Numbered from the stretch's first letter, positions 45,185 to 54,213 are shown. The stretch: 64,000 nt of DNA from Streptomyces dengpaensis (GCF_002946835.1 NZ_CP026652.1:4402001-4466000), one strand, 5' to 3'. The notes: generated by a model from the sequence alone, not told the origin. Numbers and translations are program-made.

Positions 45185-45794
45185 CCAGTTCGTCGAAGGC
45201 GTCCGCGAAGTCGAGGTCGGGTATCCCGGATACGGTTGGTGACGCGACGCGCGTAGCGAAATCGTCGCGACGGCGCGCGATTTCCAGGTCGTCCTGGACG
45301 ACGACCCACACCGTGACCTCGCCGCGGGCGTCGTCCCGTACGCCCCAGTCCTTGGCCAGCGCCGTGATGATGTTCAGCCCGCGGCCGCCGTGTGCGGTGA
45401 CCGAGGGCGTGGCCGGAACCGGACGGGTCGGACCGCCGCCGTCGGTCACCTCGACGATGAGCCTTCCGGACGGATCGACGCGCCACGCCGCGCGGACGTC
45501 GCCGTCCCCGACCTGGGCGTTGCCCAGGGGTCTGCCATGCCGGCAAGCGTTGCTGAGTAGTTCGGAAAGGATCAGTACGGCGTCGTCGATGACCGCTTCC
45601 GCTATGCCACCGGAACGGAGCTGATCTCGCATCCGGTGTCTCGCTTTCCCCACGCCCGCAGGGCCATGGGGTACGGCCATGCTCGACGACGTGGGCACGT
45701 CCTGTGCCACCACCAACGCCACCCCCGAGACCTCCTTTGCCCACGCCACGGTGTGGATGCCCCTTTGGACTGGACCGGAAACCGGCCAATCCAC
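45180..45794 (-). CDS. RsbW-like ATP-binding protein
   Basis: A 204-residue GHKL ATPase of the anti-sigma class. The N box is DDAVLILSELLSNACRHGRPLG, G1 is VEVTDGGGPTRP, and G2 is HGGRGLNIITALAKDWGV. It has an N-terminal extension (~45 residues) and an acidic C-terminal tail (DLDFADAFDELD). The GTG at 45794 is the outermost start; an ATG at codon 39 (MAVPHGPAG) would give the family-standard length. It is codirectional with DUF5926 and the stop lies in a 16-base tandem repeat. Confidence 0.88.
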   Translation of the reverse strand: MDWPVSGPVQRGIHTVAWAKEVSGVALVVAQDVPTSSSMAVPHGPAGVGKARHRMRDQLRSGGIAEAVIDDAVLILSELLSNACRHGRPLGNAQVGDGDVRAAWRVDPSGRLIVEVTDGGGPTRPVPATPSVTAHGGRGLNIITALAKDWGVRDDARGEVTVWVVVQDDLEIARRRDDFATRVASPTVSGIPDLDFADAFDELD

Positions 45795-45944
45795 GCCTGC
45801 TGACGCACTCGTAACGATCGAATACGGAACGAACGCGCCGGTGCACTCCCTGTAATCGCGTGGCTTGAATTCGACTGGCGGATTCCGAGGTTGCCGGTGG
45901 ATTCCCGGGGTGAGGAGGGTGGCTCCCTCTAGGGGGCGGCGAGA

Positions 45945-46754
45945 TCAGCGGCCCAGCTGGCGCAGCACCGCGCGCGGGCGGTTGGTGATGATGGCGTCGA
46001 TGCCCAGCTCAACGCAGAGATCGACGTCCTCGGGCTCGTTCACGGTCCAGACGTGCACCTGGTGTCCGGCTCGTTTCAGCCGTTCGATGTAGGCGGGGTG
46101 AGTGCGTACGATCCGCATCGAGGGGCCCGCGATCCGGACACCCGCGGGCAGCCGTCCGTCGCGCAGCCGGGGTGTGAGGAACTGCAGCAGATAGACCGTG
46201 GGCAAGTTCGGGGACGCGGCCCGGACGCGGTGCAGTGAGCGCGCCGAGAAGCTCATGACGCGTACGGCGGACTCGGCGGCGGACTCGGGAGCGTCCAGGC
46301 CGAAACGCTTCAGCAGGAGCAGCAGCCGCTCCTCGACCTGGCCCGCCCAGCGGGTCGGGTGCTTCGTCTCGACGGCCAGCTCGACGCGGCGGCCCGCGTC
46401 GGCGACGAGTTCGAGCAGCCGCTCCAGGGTGAGGACGGAGGTGTCCTCCCGGTCCCCGGGGCCGTACTCCCAGTCAGGGGCCTCGTCGTGCCCCCTCCAG
46501 GAGCCGAAGTCCAGAGCGGCGAGCTCGGCGAGCTCCAGGGCCGAGACCGCACCGCGACCGTTGGACGTCCGGTTGATGCGGCGGTCGTGGACGCAGACAA
46601 GATGGCCGTCCGCGGTCAGCCGTACATCGCACTCGAGGGCGTCCGCACCGTCCTCGATCGCTTTCTTGTACGCGGCCAGCGTGTGCTCGGGGGCCTCTTC
46701 GGAGGCTCCACGGTGGGCGACGACCTGAATCGGATGCTGTCGTGCGAGGGTCAC
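45945..46754 (-). CDS. Glycerophosphodiester phosphodiesterase
   Basis: A 269-residue cytoplasmic GDPD that splits glycerophosphodiesters to glycerol 3-phosphate and an alcohol. Catalytic blocks are VVAHRGASEEAPEHT (first histidine and glutamate), LECDVRLTADGHLVCVHDRRINRT (metal glutamate/aspartate and second histidine) and VELAVETKH. The end HVWTVNEPEDVDLCVELGIDAIITNRP is typical. No signal peptide precedes the GTG at 46754; the longer frame to 46865 would add a weak N-terminus. Confidence 0.93.
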   Translation of the reverse strand: MTLARQHPIQVVAHRGASEEAPEHTLAAYKKAIEDGADALECDVRLTADGHLVCVHDRRINRTSNGRGAVSALELAELAALDFGSWRGHDEAPDWEYGPGDREDTSVLTLERLLELVADAGRRVELAVETKHPTRWAGQVEERLLLLLKRFGLDAPESAAESAVRVMSFSARSLHRVRAASPNLPTVYLLQFLTPRLRDGRLPAGVRIAGPSMRIVRTHPAYIERLKRAGHQVHVWTVNEPEDVDLCVELGIDAIITNRPRAVLRQLGR

Positions 46755-47013
46755 CGCGTCATGGTGCCACCGTCGCACGGGTAGGCGTGAGGCCGGAGAG
46801 GTCGGTATTTTGTCTATTTCAACCGACAGGTCCGTTGTAAACGGTGGCCCTGGACCCACAGCCACCGCTTATGGTGCTCTGACGTCCGGTGGGAAAAGCT
46901 GACGGAGTACAAAAGCACATGCACAGCTGAATCGCGCCGGACCGTCGACAAGCGTGAATGCGCGTGACCGAGCGTGACCGAGAAACAACAGCCGTGGATC
47001 GAGGAGAAGAGCT

Positions 47014-48510
47014 GTGAGCACCGAGAACGAGGGCACCGCGGTACCCCCGGCCCCGTCCGCACCTCCTGTGCCGGTGGAAACTCCCGCTGCTTCCGCGCAG
47101 AACGCCGCGCCCGAGGGGAGCGCACCGACCGCCCCGATCCCGGTGGTGCCCCCGAGCGCCCCCGGTGCGCCGGAGCAGGCGCCGGCGCACCCGGAGCAGT
47201 CGGCGTACGCGTCCGCCGCGCACGGCCAGGGTGCCGACCCGTACGGTCAGGGCGCCGGGACCCCCGGCTCCGCCGCCGAGGCGGGCTGGCCTCCTCCGCC
47301 GCCGCCCACCCCTTCGTACGCGGACGGCGGTGGCTCGGGCTCCGGAGGCTGGGGCTCCTCCTACCAGCAGCCCACGCCGAAGCCGAAGAAGGGACGTGGC
47401 GGTCTGGTCGCCGCGACCCTGGTGGCCGCGCTGGTCGCGGGCGGCGTCGGCGGCGGCATCGGCTACTCACTGGCCAAGAACAACGACGGCTCCACCGACT
47501 CGACGACGGTCTCCGCCCCGAGCACCAGCGGCGATGTGAAGCGCGCCGCGGGCACGGTCGCGAACGTGGCCGCCAGGGCGCTGCCGAGCACCGTCACCAT
47601 CGAGGCCGAGAGCGTCAACGGTGAGGGCGGCACGGGCACCGGCTTCGTCTTCGACAAGCAGGGCCACATCCTCACCAACAACCACGTCGTCGCGGACGCG
47701 GTCGACGGCGGCAAGCTCAACGCGACCTTCCCCGACGGCAAGAAGTACGACGCCGAAGTGGTCGGCCACGCACAGGGTTACGACGTCGCGGTCATCAAGC
47801 TCAAGGACGCCCCGTCGGACCTGAAGCCGCTCGCCCTGGGCGACTCCGACAAGGTGGCCGTCGGCGACTCCACGATCGCGATCGGCGCCCCCTTCGGCCT
47901 GTCCGACACGGTGACCACGGGCATCATCAGCGCCAAGAACCGCCCGGTCGCCTCCAGCGACGGCAGCTCCAGCAGCAAGGCCTCGTACATGAGCGCCCTG
48001 CAGACGGATGCCTCGATCAACCCGGGCAACTCCGGTGGCCCTCTCCTTGACGCGCAGGGCGCGGTCATCGGCATCAACTCGGCGATTCAGTCGTCGAGCA
48101 ACGGCGGCCTCGGCGGCACCAGCCAGTCCGGCTCCATCGGCCTGGGCTTCGCGATCCCGATCAACCAGGCGAAGAATGTCGCCCAGCAGCTGATCAGGAC
48201 GGGCGAGCCGGTCTACCCGGTGATCGGCGCGTCGGTCTCCCTCGAGGAGGGCACCGGCGGCGCGAAGATCACCGAACAGGGCGCGAGCGGCTCCGACGCG
48301 GTCACCTCCGGCGGCCCCGCCGACAAGGCCGGCCTCAAGCCCGGCGACGTCATCACCAAGCTCGACGACCACGTGATCGACAGCGGCCCGACCCTCATCG
48401 GTGAGATCTGGACCCATCAGCCGGGCGACACGGTCAAGCTCACCTACACGCGCGACGGCAAGCCCCACACCGTAGACGTCACCCTGGGACAGCGCGAGGG
48501 CGACAGCTGA
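47014..48510 (+). CDS. HtrA/DegP-type serine protease with PDZ domain
   Basis: A 498-residue membrane-anchored protease. The Pro/Ala-rich cytoplasmic N-terminus (1-125) is followed by one transmembrane helix (~130-155), an extracellular trypsin-like domain and a C-terminal PDZ domain (~395-490). The triad is complete: H224 (LTNNHVVAD), D257 (YDVAVIKL) and S340 (GNSGGPLL). Such proteases degrade misfolded secreted proteins. The GTG at 47014 has GAGGAG upstream. The preceding 258 bases hold a duplicated CGTGACCGAG near the ribosome site. A hairpin follows. Confidence 0.95.
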   Translation: MSTENEGTAVPPAPSAPPVPVETPAASAQNAAPEGSAPTAPIPVVPPSAPGAPEQAPAHPEQSAYASAAHGQGADPYGQGAGTPGSAAEAGWPPPPPPTPSYADGGGSGSGGWGSSYQQPTPKPKKGRGGLVAATLVAALVAGGVGGGIGYSLAKNNDGSTDSTTVSAPSTSGDVKRAAGTVANVAARALPSTVTIEAESVNGEGGTGTGFVFDKQGHILTNNHVVADAVDGGKLNATFPDGKKYDAEVVGHAQGYDVAVIKLKDAPSDLKPLALGDSDKVAVGDSTIAIGAPFGLSDTVTTGIISAKNRPVASSDGSSSSKASYMSALQTDASINPGNSGGPLLDAQGAVIGINSAIQSSSNGGLGGTSQSGSIGLGFAIPINQAKNVAQQLIRTGEPVYPVIGASVSLEEGTGGAKITEQGASGSDAVTSGGPADKAGLKPGDVITKLDDHVIDSGPTLIGEIWTHQPGDTVKLTYTRDGKPHTVDVTLGQREGDS

Positions 48511-48548
48511 CCCTGAGTGGCCCAGATGGCGAGCGATAGCAGTCCCGC

Positions 48549-48582
48549 AGGGCCCTTCCGTCCAACGTGACGGGAGGGCCCT
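48549..48582 (+). terminator. Hairpin after the HtrA gene
   Basis: AGGGCCCTTCCGTC (48549-48562) pairs with GACGGGAGGGCCCT (48569-48582) with one wobble, six-base loop. It starts 38 bases after the stop. Confidence 0.8.
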
Positions 48583-48642
48583 GGCCATCGAACTCCACCC
48601 GAGCAGGTGCCGACCTCACCCAAGGATCCGGCCGGAGTATTA

Positions 48643-49812
48643 CTGCGGTTGAACTCGCGGTGGCGGGCCCGGCGATCATCCGGCACTCATGATCAGCCCG
48701 GTCTCGGTGAGGCAGCCGTCGATCAGTTCCGGGCGGTACTGGATCTTCTTGAGCTTGCGCTTCATGATGCGGGACAGGTGGTCGAGGTTGGCGGCGGCGA
48801 AGTCGGCCAGGCCACGCTTGACCAGCGACCAGATGCCCTCCTGCGGATTGAGCTCAGGAGCGTACGACGGCAACTGGAACACCGTCAGCCACTCCTCGTT
48901 CTCCATGAAGAACAGCGCGAGCTCGTCGACCAGGTGGACGTTGAGATTGTCCCAGACCCAGACCACGGGGGCCTTGAGCTGGTTGTGCGCCACGACGATC
49001 AGGTCGCGGTAGTCCTGCCATCCGAAGCTCTTCGCCTCGCCCTTCCGCCCCCGGTACATGTGCAACCGGTAGAACAGGCGGGATCGTTCGCCGCTCTTGT
49101 AGCAGACCACGCCCGCCACGGAGACCCGTCCCCGGTTCGAGCCACGCACTCGCACCTGCGGTGTCCGACCTCTCGGTGCCCACGTGTGCCCCTTCGGCGG
49201 CCTCAGCCCCTGTCCTGCCTCGTCCTCGAAGCAGATGTAGGCGTCCTGGGCCGCCGCGGTGGCTTTACCGTCTCCCACACCTCGCTCCGCCACCGCTCGA
49301 CACTCGCGTCGTCCCGCTCCAGCGCCCGCCGGGCCGGCACCTGCGGGGACCACCCGTGCCGTCGCATCAGCTTCCAGACCCCCTGCACCGTGTACTCCAC
49401 CAGGAACAACCGGATGATCAGCGCACGGATCCGCACCAGCGTCCAGCCCTGCTCCTCATCCCACCCGTGCGCCAGGGTGCCGCGCTCCAACTCCCGCACG
49501 AGACGCTCCCATTGAGCAGGGCTCAAAAGCTCCACGCACATCGGCCCCTTCGACCGCAGCGCCTCCGCCCCGCCCTCACGCCACGTTCTGCGCCACTTCT
49601 CCACCTGGCGCTCCCCGACCCGAAGCTCACGCGCGACGTCCCTGGTCTTCTCCCCCCGCGCGAACCGCTCCGCGGCCTCCAGCCTCAGCTGTTCACGAGC
49701 AGCCTGCTTCTTCGGTGTCAGCCCGCCTCCCTGCGCGTACCTCATAGCTCCGGCATACCGCAACGATCATGAAACGTCAGATCCCCACCCGCCACTGCGA
49801 GTTCAACCGCAG
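48643..49812. mobile_element. Complete IS630-type insertion sequence
   Basis: The element is 1170 bp with 25-base terminal inverted repeats. The left end CTGCGGTTGAACTCGC... (48643-48667) matches the right end (49788-49812, reversed) at 24 of 25 positions. Both ends are flanked by TA (48641-48642 and 49813-49814), the target used and duplicated by IS630/Tc1-mariner elements. It carries one transposase gene in two frames on the minus strand. It sits between the HtrA gene and a DUF2637 gene, with no interrupted gene visible. Confidence 0.93.
48676..49745 (-). CDS. IS630-family transposase, expressed by -1 frameshift
   Basis: The first frame (49745 to its own stop at 49203) gives the HTH region (EAAERFARGEKTRDVARELRVGERQVEKW). 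The second frame (from ~49263 to 48676) gives the DDE domain: aspartates in YICFEDEAGQG and VVWVWDNLNVH, glutamate in LPSYAPELNPQEGIW. Joining them by a -1 slip at GTAAAG (49263-49268), where AAG can re-pair as AAA, yields ~356 residues, the normal length. Either frameshifting is programmed or the gene is broken; the intact DDE triad and ends favour the former. The ATG at 49745 is one of two close options. Confidence 0.85.
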
Positions 49813-49833
49813 TAGGCATGCATTCGGAGTTCC

Positions 49834-50574
49834 TTACGTTTTGGAATTCCGCTGTGCATGAGCCCCTTTCCGGATTTGGTACTTGGAGGAGACCTGGCCA
49901 ACAAGTTCCCAGAAGCACACCAGGGCGGTGATCGGTGGAATTCCGAGCGTCACGAATGCCAGCAGTGAGCGGGACGAGTGGCTGACGCACAGGGCAACCG
50001 CCATGGCCGAGGCCACGATGAGGACGCCCCAGGAGCGGAGCGCACGCTGGCGTTGAACGGTCGCCCGCAAAATTGAGAGAGCCGCCACGAACCACGGCCC
50101 GTACACCGTGAGCGGCCACCATTGCGCCAGTTTCGCGGGCAGCACGAACTCGGCGATCGTGCGGAGTTGGCCGTAGGTATAGATAGTGGACCAGCTGAGC
50201 AGGGAGCACGCACACACTGCGATAGCGGCGAAGAGGATCGTGACCTGCGTGATGCGATGACCGCCAATATGGAAATTCGGCTGTTCCTGCATTCGCCGCC
50301 GTTCGCTTCTGCCGAGTGGTCGGTCCAGGGGGGCGGGAGCCGGTTCCGGGGCCGATGCTGTGGACAGCATCTGAGCCAGTTCCTCGTCCAGGTTCCATCC
50401 GTTCAATGTGACGTCTGGCGCCGTGCTGTCCCAGGGCTGCTCGGCAGGGATGGGGCTGTCCCAAGGCTGCTGGGCAGGGATGGGGATGCTGTCGTATGGG
50501 CTCAGCGTGTCGTGCTCTGTTCTCAGGGGGTACTGCGGGCTGTAAAAGTGTGCCCCATCGTTATACCTGTCCAT
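49834..50574 (-). CDS. DUF2637 membrane protein
   Basis: A 246-residue protein. The N-terminal ~110 residues are hydrophilic and contain a duplicated IPAQQPWDS/IPAEQPWDS. The rest is four or five transmembrane helices of the DUF2637 type (TQVTILFAAIAVCACSLLSWSTIYTY start). DUF2637 proteins are typical of actinobacterial plasmids and integrative elements, often near spread or transfer genes. GGAGG lies eight bases before the ATG. It lies next to the IS and 660 bases from tRNA-Ser(TGA), in AT-richer DNA, suggesting acquired DNA. Confidence 0.85.
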   Translation of the reverse strand: MDRYNDGAHFYSPQYPLRTEHDTLSPYDSIPIPAQQPWDSPIPAEQPWDSTAPDVTLNGWNLDEELAQMLSTASAPEPAPAPLDRPLGRSERRRMQEQPNFHIGGHRITQVTILFAAIAVCACSLLSWSTIYTYGQLRTIAEFVLPAKLAQWWPLTVYGPWFVAALSILRATVQRQRALRSWGVLIVASAMAVALCVSHSSRSLLAFVTLGIPPITALVCFWELVGQVSSKYQIRKGAHAQRNSKT

Positions 50575-50598
50575 CTGGGATTCCTCCGTGCCCCTCGT

Positions 50599-50793
50599 TC
50601 AGGATGTTCCGTCTAGAGCACGGGCCCCGGACCGTGTCACCGGCGCGGCGTCAGCTCCGCCAGGCCAATCGCGGGCTGCTCGCAGGTATTCAGTTTCAAT
50701 ATTCCTGATCTCGTTCAGGAAATCATCCAATAGGTCTGAGTAGTTGCCGCTGCCGGTCAGTGCATGGATCTTTCCGCTCGGCGGAAAGATCAT
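50599..50793 (-). CDS. Small ORF of unknown function in AT-richer DNA
   Basis: A 64-residue ORF starting MIFPPSGKIHALTGSGNYSDLLDDFLNEIRNIETEYL, with GGAG three bases before the ATG. The same frame is open back to 50955, with VAATDGCGE directly before this start. Together they resemble the C-terminal half of a SUKH/SMI1-type immunity or ligand-binding domain, which is inference only. It lies 24 bases before the DUF2637 gene. It may be a truncated remnant. Confidence 0.4.
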   Translation of the reverse strand: MIFPPSGKIHALTGSGNYSDLLDDFLNEIRNIETEYLRAARDWPGGADAAPVTRSGARALDGTS

Positions 50794-51232
50794 TTCTCCG
50801 CAACCGTCTGTCGCTGCCACGCCCGCATAACGAGCGCGGTCGGAAAGGGGGCTGTCCGGCGATCGGGTGATCAAAATGCACGAAAGAGCTATCCCGGATG
50901 CACGATTCGCACGCTTGACCGATGAAAGTGCGGAACGGGCAGAAGGCAAGATCATTACACAAGTGGGTCAGAGCCCACGGGCAGCAGGGGCACCCCACAT
51001 GGGACGCCCCATGAGCCGGATTACCGCCTACTCGTCGGCGTACTCGTCGATCGCGTCGAGGGTCTGTTGGATCTGCTGGTCGGCCCTCGCTTGGTTGCGA
51101 TGAATGGCCTTGGCAGAGAAGCGGAACAGGACTGCGATGCTGTGGCCAGCCCGGCGTGAGCCCTCGGACCCCGCAAAGCGCCCGAGGCCGGTACGCTGTA
51201 CCCGCTCCGCCCCTGGTGGGGGTGGGGCGAAG
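50794..51232. other. AT-richer gap between the small ORF and tRNA-Ser(TGA)
   Basis: These 439 bases contain no supported gene. The composition is less GC-biased than the core genome, in line with the remains of an integrated element. I searched by eye for a copy of the tRNA 3' end as an attachment site and found none in the window. Confidence 0.4.
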
Positions 51233-51317
51233 GGTGGGTTGCCCGAGCGGCCTAAGGGAACGGTCTTGAAAACCGTCGTGGCGCGAGTCACCGTGGGTTC
51301 AAATCCCACACCCACCG
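51233..51317 (+). tRNA. tRNA-Ser (anticodon TGA)
   Basis: Acceptor GGTGGGT (51233-51239) pairs with ACCCACC (51310-51316). The anticodon loop CTTGAAA gives TGA for UCA/UCN codons, the T-arm is GTGGG-TTCAAAT-CCCAC, and there is a long variable arm. CCA is not encoded. A UUCG-loop terminator follows. Confidence 0.95.
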
Positions 51318-51340
51318 CGGTACTTCAGCGCAGCTGAAGA

Positions 51341-51372
51341 GAAGGGGCACCTCGTTCGCGAGGTGCCCCTTC
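51341..51372 (+). terminator. UUCG-loop terminator after tRNA-Ser
   Basis: GAAGGGGCACCTCG (51341-51354) pairs perfectly with CGAGGTGCCCCTTC (51359-51372) around TTCG. Confidence 0.9.
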
Positions 51373-51481
51373 TGCGTGCTCGTGCCCCACGGGTCCCTCT
51401 TGTCAGTGCCGGTCCGTATGATCCGGAGGACATGATCTTTGGGCGGCCGATCAGGCTGCCGAAGAACCTGGGGGGGTTCTC

Positions 51482-52921
51482 ATGCGCAAGGGAGCGCTGA
51501 CCACGGCCGCCATCTGTGCGGTCACCGTTCTTGGCCTCACTGCCCTGGCGCCGGCGGCGAGCGCCGCGCCGACCGTGAGCAAGGGCCGTTTCGCCGACTT
51601 CAACGGCGACGGCTATGCGGACCTGTCCATCAGTGCCCACACGGCGATGGTGGGCGACGTCTCGCAGGCCGGTGCCGTCACCGTCGCCTATGGCTCGCCG
51701 GCCGGCCTGAAGTACGACACCGCCACAATCCTCAGCAAGGCCACGGACGGCGTCCCGGGCGGCCCCGCGAAGGGCGAGAGATGGCGAGAGGTCAAGAGCT
51801 TCGGCGACCTGGATGGTGACGGGTACGACGACCTGGTCGTCCACTGGCTCGAGAAGAACATGATCCTTTGGGGCAGCGAGAACGGAATCACGGGCGCGGG
51901 CACCACGCTGCCGGCCGGCAACTACACCTCGACGTCCCCGAAGCTGCTCGGCGGCGGCATCGGGGTGGGCGATGTTAACGGCGACGGGATCGACGACTTC
52001 GTCAGCCGTGGCAACAACGGCACCTCCTACGGCGCCTCCGTCCTGCTCGGCCCGCTCGACCGGGCCACGGGCAAGCCGGCGGGTGTGTGGCACCGGGACA
52101 CCCCGAGCCAGGACGGCGTCGCGACGTCCACGCTCTACGTGGGTGACATGACCGCGGATGGCACCGCCGACATCGTGGTGAGCGGCGAGACTGTGGGCGG
52201 CAGCGGCGCGGTGGGAGGAGTGGTGCTCAAGGGCTCCGCCACCGGCTTGGTCAAGGGCAGCGCGTACGCGGGCCCGTACTCGTACCACAGCTTCAGCACC
52301 AACAACTATCCCGCCGCCTTCGGTGACCTGAACAAGGACGGCTATCAGGATCTGGTCACCGGATATCCGGGCCAGAGCAAGATCTACGTGGCGTACGGCG
52401 GTCCGGACGGCGTCAGCAGAACCGTGAGCACCCGCACCTACACCCAGGCCAGCAGTGGCGTCCCGGGTGCGGACGAGCAAGGCGACAAGTTCGGTACGGC
52501 GGTGGCCATCGGCGACACCGACATGGATGGCTACCCGGACGTGGTCGTCGGTGTTTCGCACGAGACGGGATCCGACACGGCGGCCACCATCCACGCGGGT
52601 GCGATCACCGTGCTGCGGGGCAGCGCATCCGGGATCACCACCGCAGGCGCCACGTCGTTCACCCAGAACGCCAAGGGCATACCCAGCACCTCGGAGAACG
52701 AAGACCACTTCGGTATCGCGAACGCCGTGCTCGACGCCGACGCGGACGGCAGCCCGGAGGTCTACGTCGGCGGCAACGGCGAAGACGCCTACAAAGGCCG
52801 GGTCTGGAAGCTCACCACCAGCGCCGCGGGGGTGACCGGCACCGGTGCCACCAGCTTCCACCTGGGCACCCTCGGCGGTCCCAGTGGGGCCAGTAACTTC
52901 GGCTACCGCTTCGCGGGCTGA
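51482..52921 (+). CDS. Secreted FG-GAP/VCBS repeat protein
   Basis: A 479-residue secreted protein. The signal peptide (MRKGALTTAAICAVTVLGLTALAPAASAAPT) is cleaved after ASA. The rest is a beta-propeller of integrin-like FG-GAP repeats with calcium loops: DFNGDGYADL, DLDGDGYDDL, DVNGDGIDDF, DMTADGTADI, DLNKDGYQDL, DTDMDGYPDV and DADADGSPEV, seven blades by these motifs. Function is likely ligand binding or structural. The ATG at 51482 follows GGGGGGTTCTC. A terminator shared with the next gene follows. Confidence 0.93.
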   Translation: MRKGALTTAAICAVTVLGLTALAPAASAAPTVSKGRFADFNGDGYADLSISAHTAMVGDVSQAGAVTVAYGSPAGLKYDTATILSKATDGVPGGPAKGERWREVKSFGDLDGDGYDDLVVHWLEKNMILWGSENGITGAGTTLPAGNYTSTSPKLLGGGIGVGDVNGDGIDDFVSRGNNGTSYGASVLLGPLDRATGKPAGVWHRDTPSQDGVATSTLYVGDMTADGTADIVVSGETVGGSGAVGGVVLKGSATGLVKGSAYAGPYSYHSFSTNNYPAAFGDLNKDGYQDLVTGYPGQSKIYVAYGGPDGVSRTVSTRTYTQASSGVPGADEQGDKFGTAVAIGDTDMDGYPDVVVGVSHETGSDTAATIHAGAITVLRGSASGITTAGATSFTQNAKGIPSTSENEDHFGIANAVLDADADGSPEVYVGGNGEDAYKGRVWKLTTSAAGVTGTGATSFHLGTLGGPSGASNFGYRFAG

Positions 52922-52932
52922 TCCGCGCTCCC

Positions 52933-52973
52933 GGCCGGGGGCGCTGCGGCTCAGTGCCGCGCGGCCCCCGGCC
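52933..52973. terminator. Hairpin between convergent genes
   Basis: GGCCGGGGGCGCTGCGGC (52933-52950) pairs with TGCCGCGCGGCCCCCGGCC (52955-52973) around TCAG, with one bulge. It overlaps the stop of the minus-strand primase gene. Confidence 0.75.
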
Positions 52974-53841
52974 GTTGGCCTGTCATGCGCGCCGCCGACG
53001 CGATCGTCGAGCGGGCCTCCCGTTCGGTGAGGCCCGTGCGGACCGCGGCTTCGGCGAGAGGGTCGGTCAGTTGGGGGCCGATGCCGTTCTCGTAGGCGCG
53101 GCAGGCGGCCCAGAACAGGCGGGTGTTGCGCTGTCCCTCATGGGCGGCCAGCACGAACTGGACCAGGCCCTGGCCGTGTTGGCCGGTCGTCGTGGGTGTG
53201 GGGGGCGTGCGGTGGTGCGTACGGGGCGGGGGCGTGAGCAAACGCAGCAGTTCGCGCGGGCAGGGCGCGGGCGCCAGATGGGCGGTGCCCGGAGCGGTGC
53301 CGTACACGCCGTGATCGGTGCGTGAGCCGGGGCCGACGAGGTAGCCGCCGGCGCCGCGGATGTCGATGCCGGGGGCCAGGCGGCTCGCCGAGTTGGGGAC
53401 GACCACGTCCGGCGGTCCGCTCAGCCAGAGGTGACGGCCGCCGCTGGGGGTGAGGACGACCACCGTCTCCGGGATCGTGAAGAGGTGGCGCAGCGCCATT
53501 TCGCGGAGGGCCGCCGAGGAGTCCGTACCGGATTTGGTGTCGAGGTCGATGCCGATGAGGTGGTGGGGGTGCAGTCCGCAGGCGATGCCGTAGCCGGTGG
53601 CCCAGGGGGCGGCGGCGAAGAGTTCGCGGATGCGCCGGGGGTCGGTCGAGGCGTCGTACACGCCGTGTCCGAAGTGGCCGCATTCGCCGTGGCAGGGGAG
53701 GGGATCGGGGTCGTTCCGGTGGGGGGAGCGCAGGGCCGGGAGCTTCGTTCGGGACAGCGGGATCACCGCCAGTCCGCGCTCGGCTGCGGACAGGGCGTGG
53801 GCCAGGGCCAGCGTCGTGGCCTGCCGGTCGATGGTGGCCAT
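52951..53841 (-). CDS. Bifunctional DNA primase/polymerase (AEP family)
   Basis: A 296-residue archaeo-eukaryotic primase-type protein. The core motifs are intact: HLIGIDLDTKSG (DxD metal residues), TPSGGRHLWL (the sGxH-like motif) and GIDIRGAGGYLVGPGS. An N-terminal Cys/His stretch (PCHGECGHFGHGVYDAS) may bind zinc. No helicase is fused, so it is a stand-alone prim-pol of the type often found in actinobacterial elements. The C-terminal ~70 residues form a helical domain. The ATG at 53841 is the natural start. Confidence 0.92.
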   Translation of the reverse strand: MATIDRQATTLALAHALSAAERGLAVIPLSRTKLPALRSPHRNDPDPLPCHGECGHFGHGVYDASTDPRRIRELFAAAPWATGYGIACGLHPHHLIGIDLDTKSGTDSSAALREMALRHLFTIPETVVVLTPSGGRHLWLSGPPDVVVPNSASRLAPGIDIRGAGGYLVGPGSRTDHGVYGTAPGTAHLAPAPCPRELLRLLTPPPRTHHRTPPTPTTTGQHGQGLVQFVLAAHEGQRNTRLFWAACRAYENGIGPQLTDPLAEAAVRTGLTEREARSTIASAARMTGQRPGAARH

Positions 53842-54213
53842 GCATCTATGTTCGTACGAGTGTTCGAAAAAAGGAAGGGCTCACCGGACACGCGAGGGCG
53901 CGGGATGGGCGTTGAGGGGGATTGGCTGAAAATGTGCCGGAACGCTTCAGCCCTTGCGGCGCCTGGGATTGAGCCGCCTGCCAAGGGTTGAGCAGGGGGT
54001 TTGTGGATGTGAAGAGGGTTTATCGACATGTCCTCACGCTTGAGGGCGAATCACGGCTTCCGGGGTGGTTCGCCGGGGATTCCGTGGGCAACTCTGGACT
54101 CGCGACGTCGTGAACAACGCCGAGGCGGTCGGCCAACTGCCTGGGAACAAGCCGTATTTCACGTACATCCCGGTTCACGCCGGTGCGTACAACCCGGTTC
54201 TGGAGGAATTCAC
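53842..54213. promoter_or_regulatory. Divergent gap between prim-pol and a small secreted protein
   Basis: These 372 bases hold the promoters of both genes. TTCGTACGA (near 53851) and GTTCGAAAAAAGG form a short AT-containing block directly upstream of the prim-pol. No gene is supported, although the frame of the next gene is open back to 54028. Confidence 0.45.

Noticed and set aside
50867..51103. Plus-strand 78-codon ORF before tRNA-Ser
   Set aside because: No ribosome site, antisense to the better-supported frame, and no conserved feature.
48600..51330. Attachment-site duplication of tRNA-Ser(TGA)
   Set aside because: No second copy of the tRNA 3' end was found in the window.
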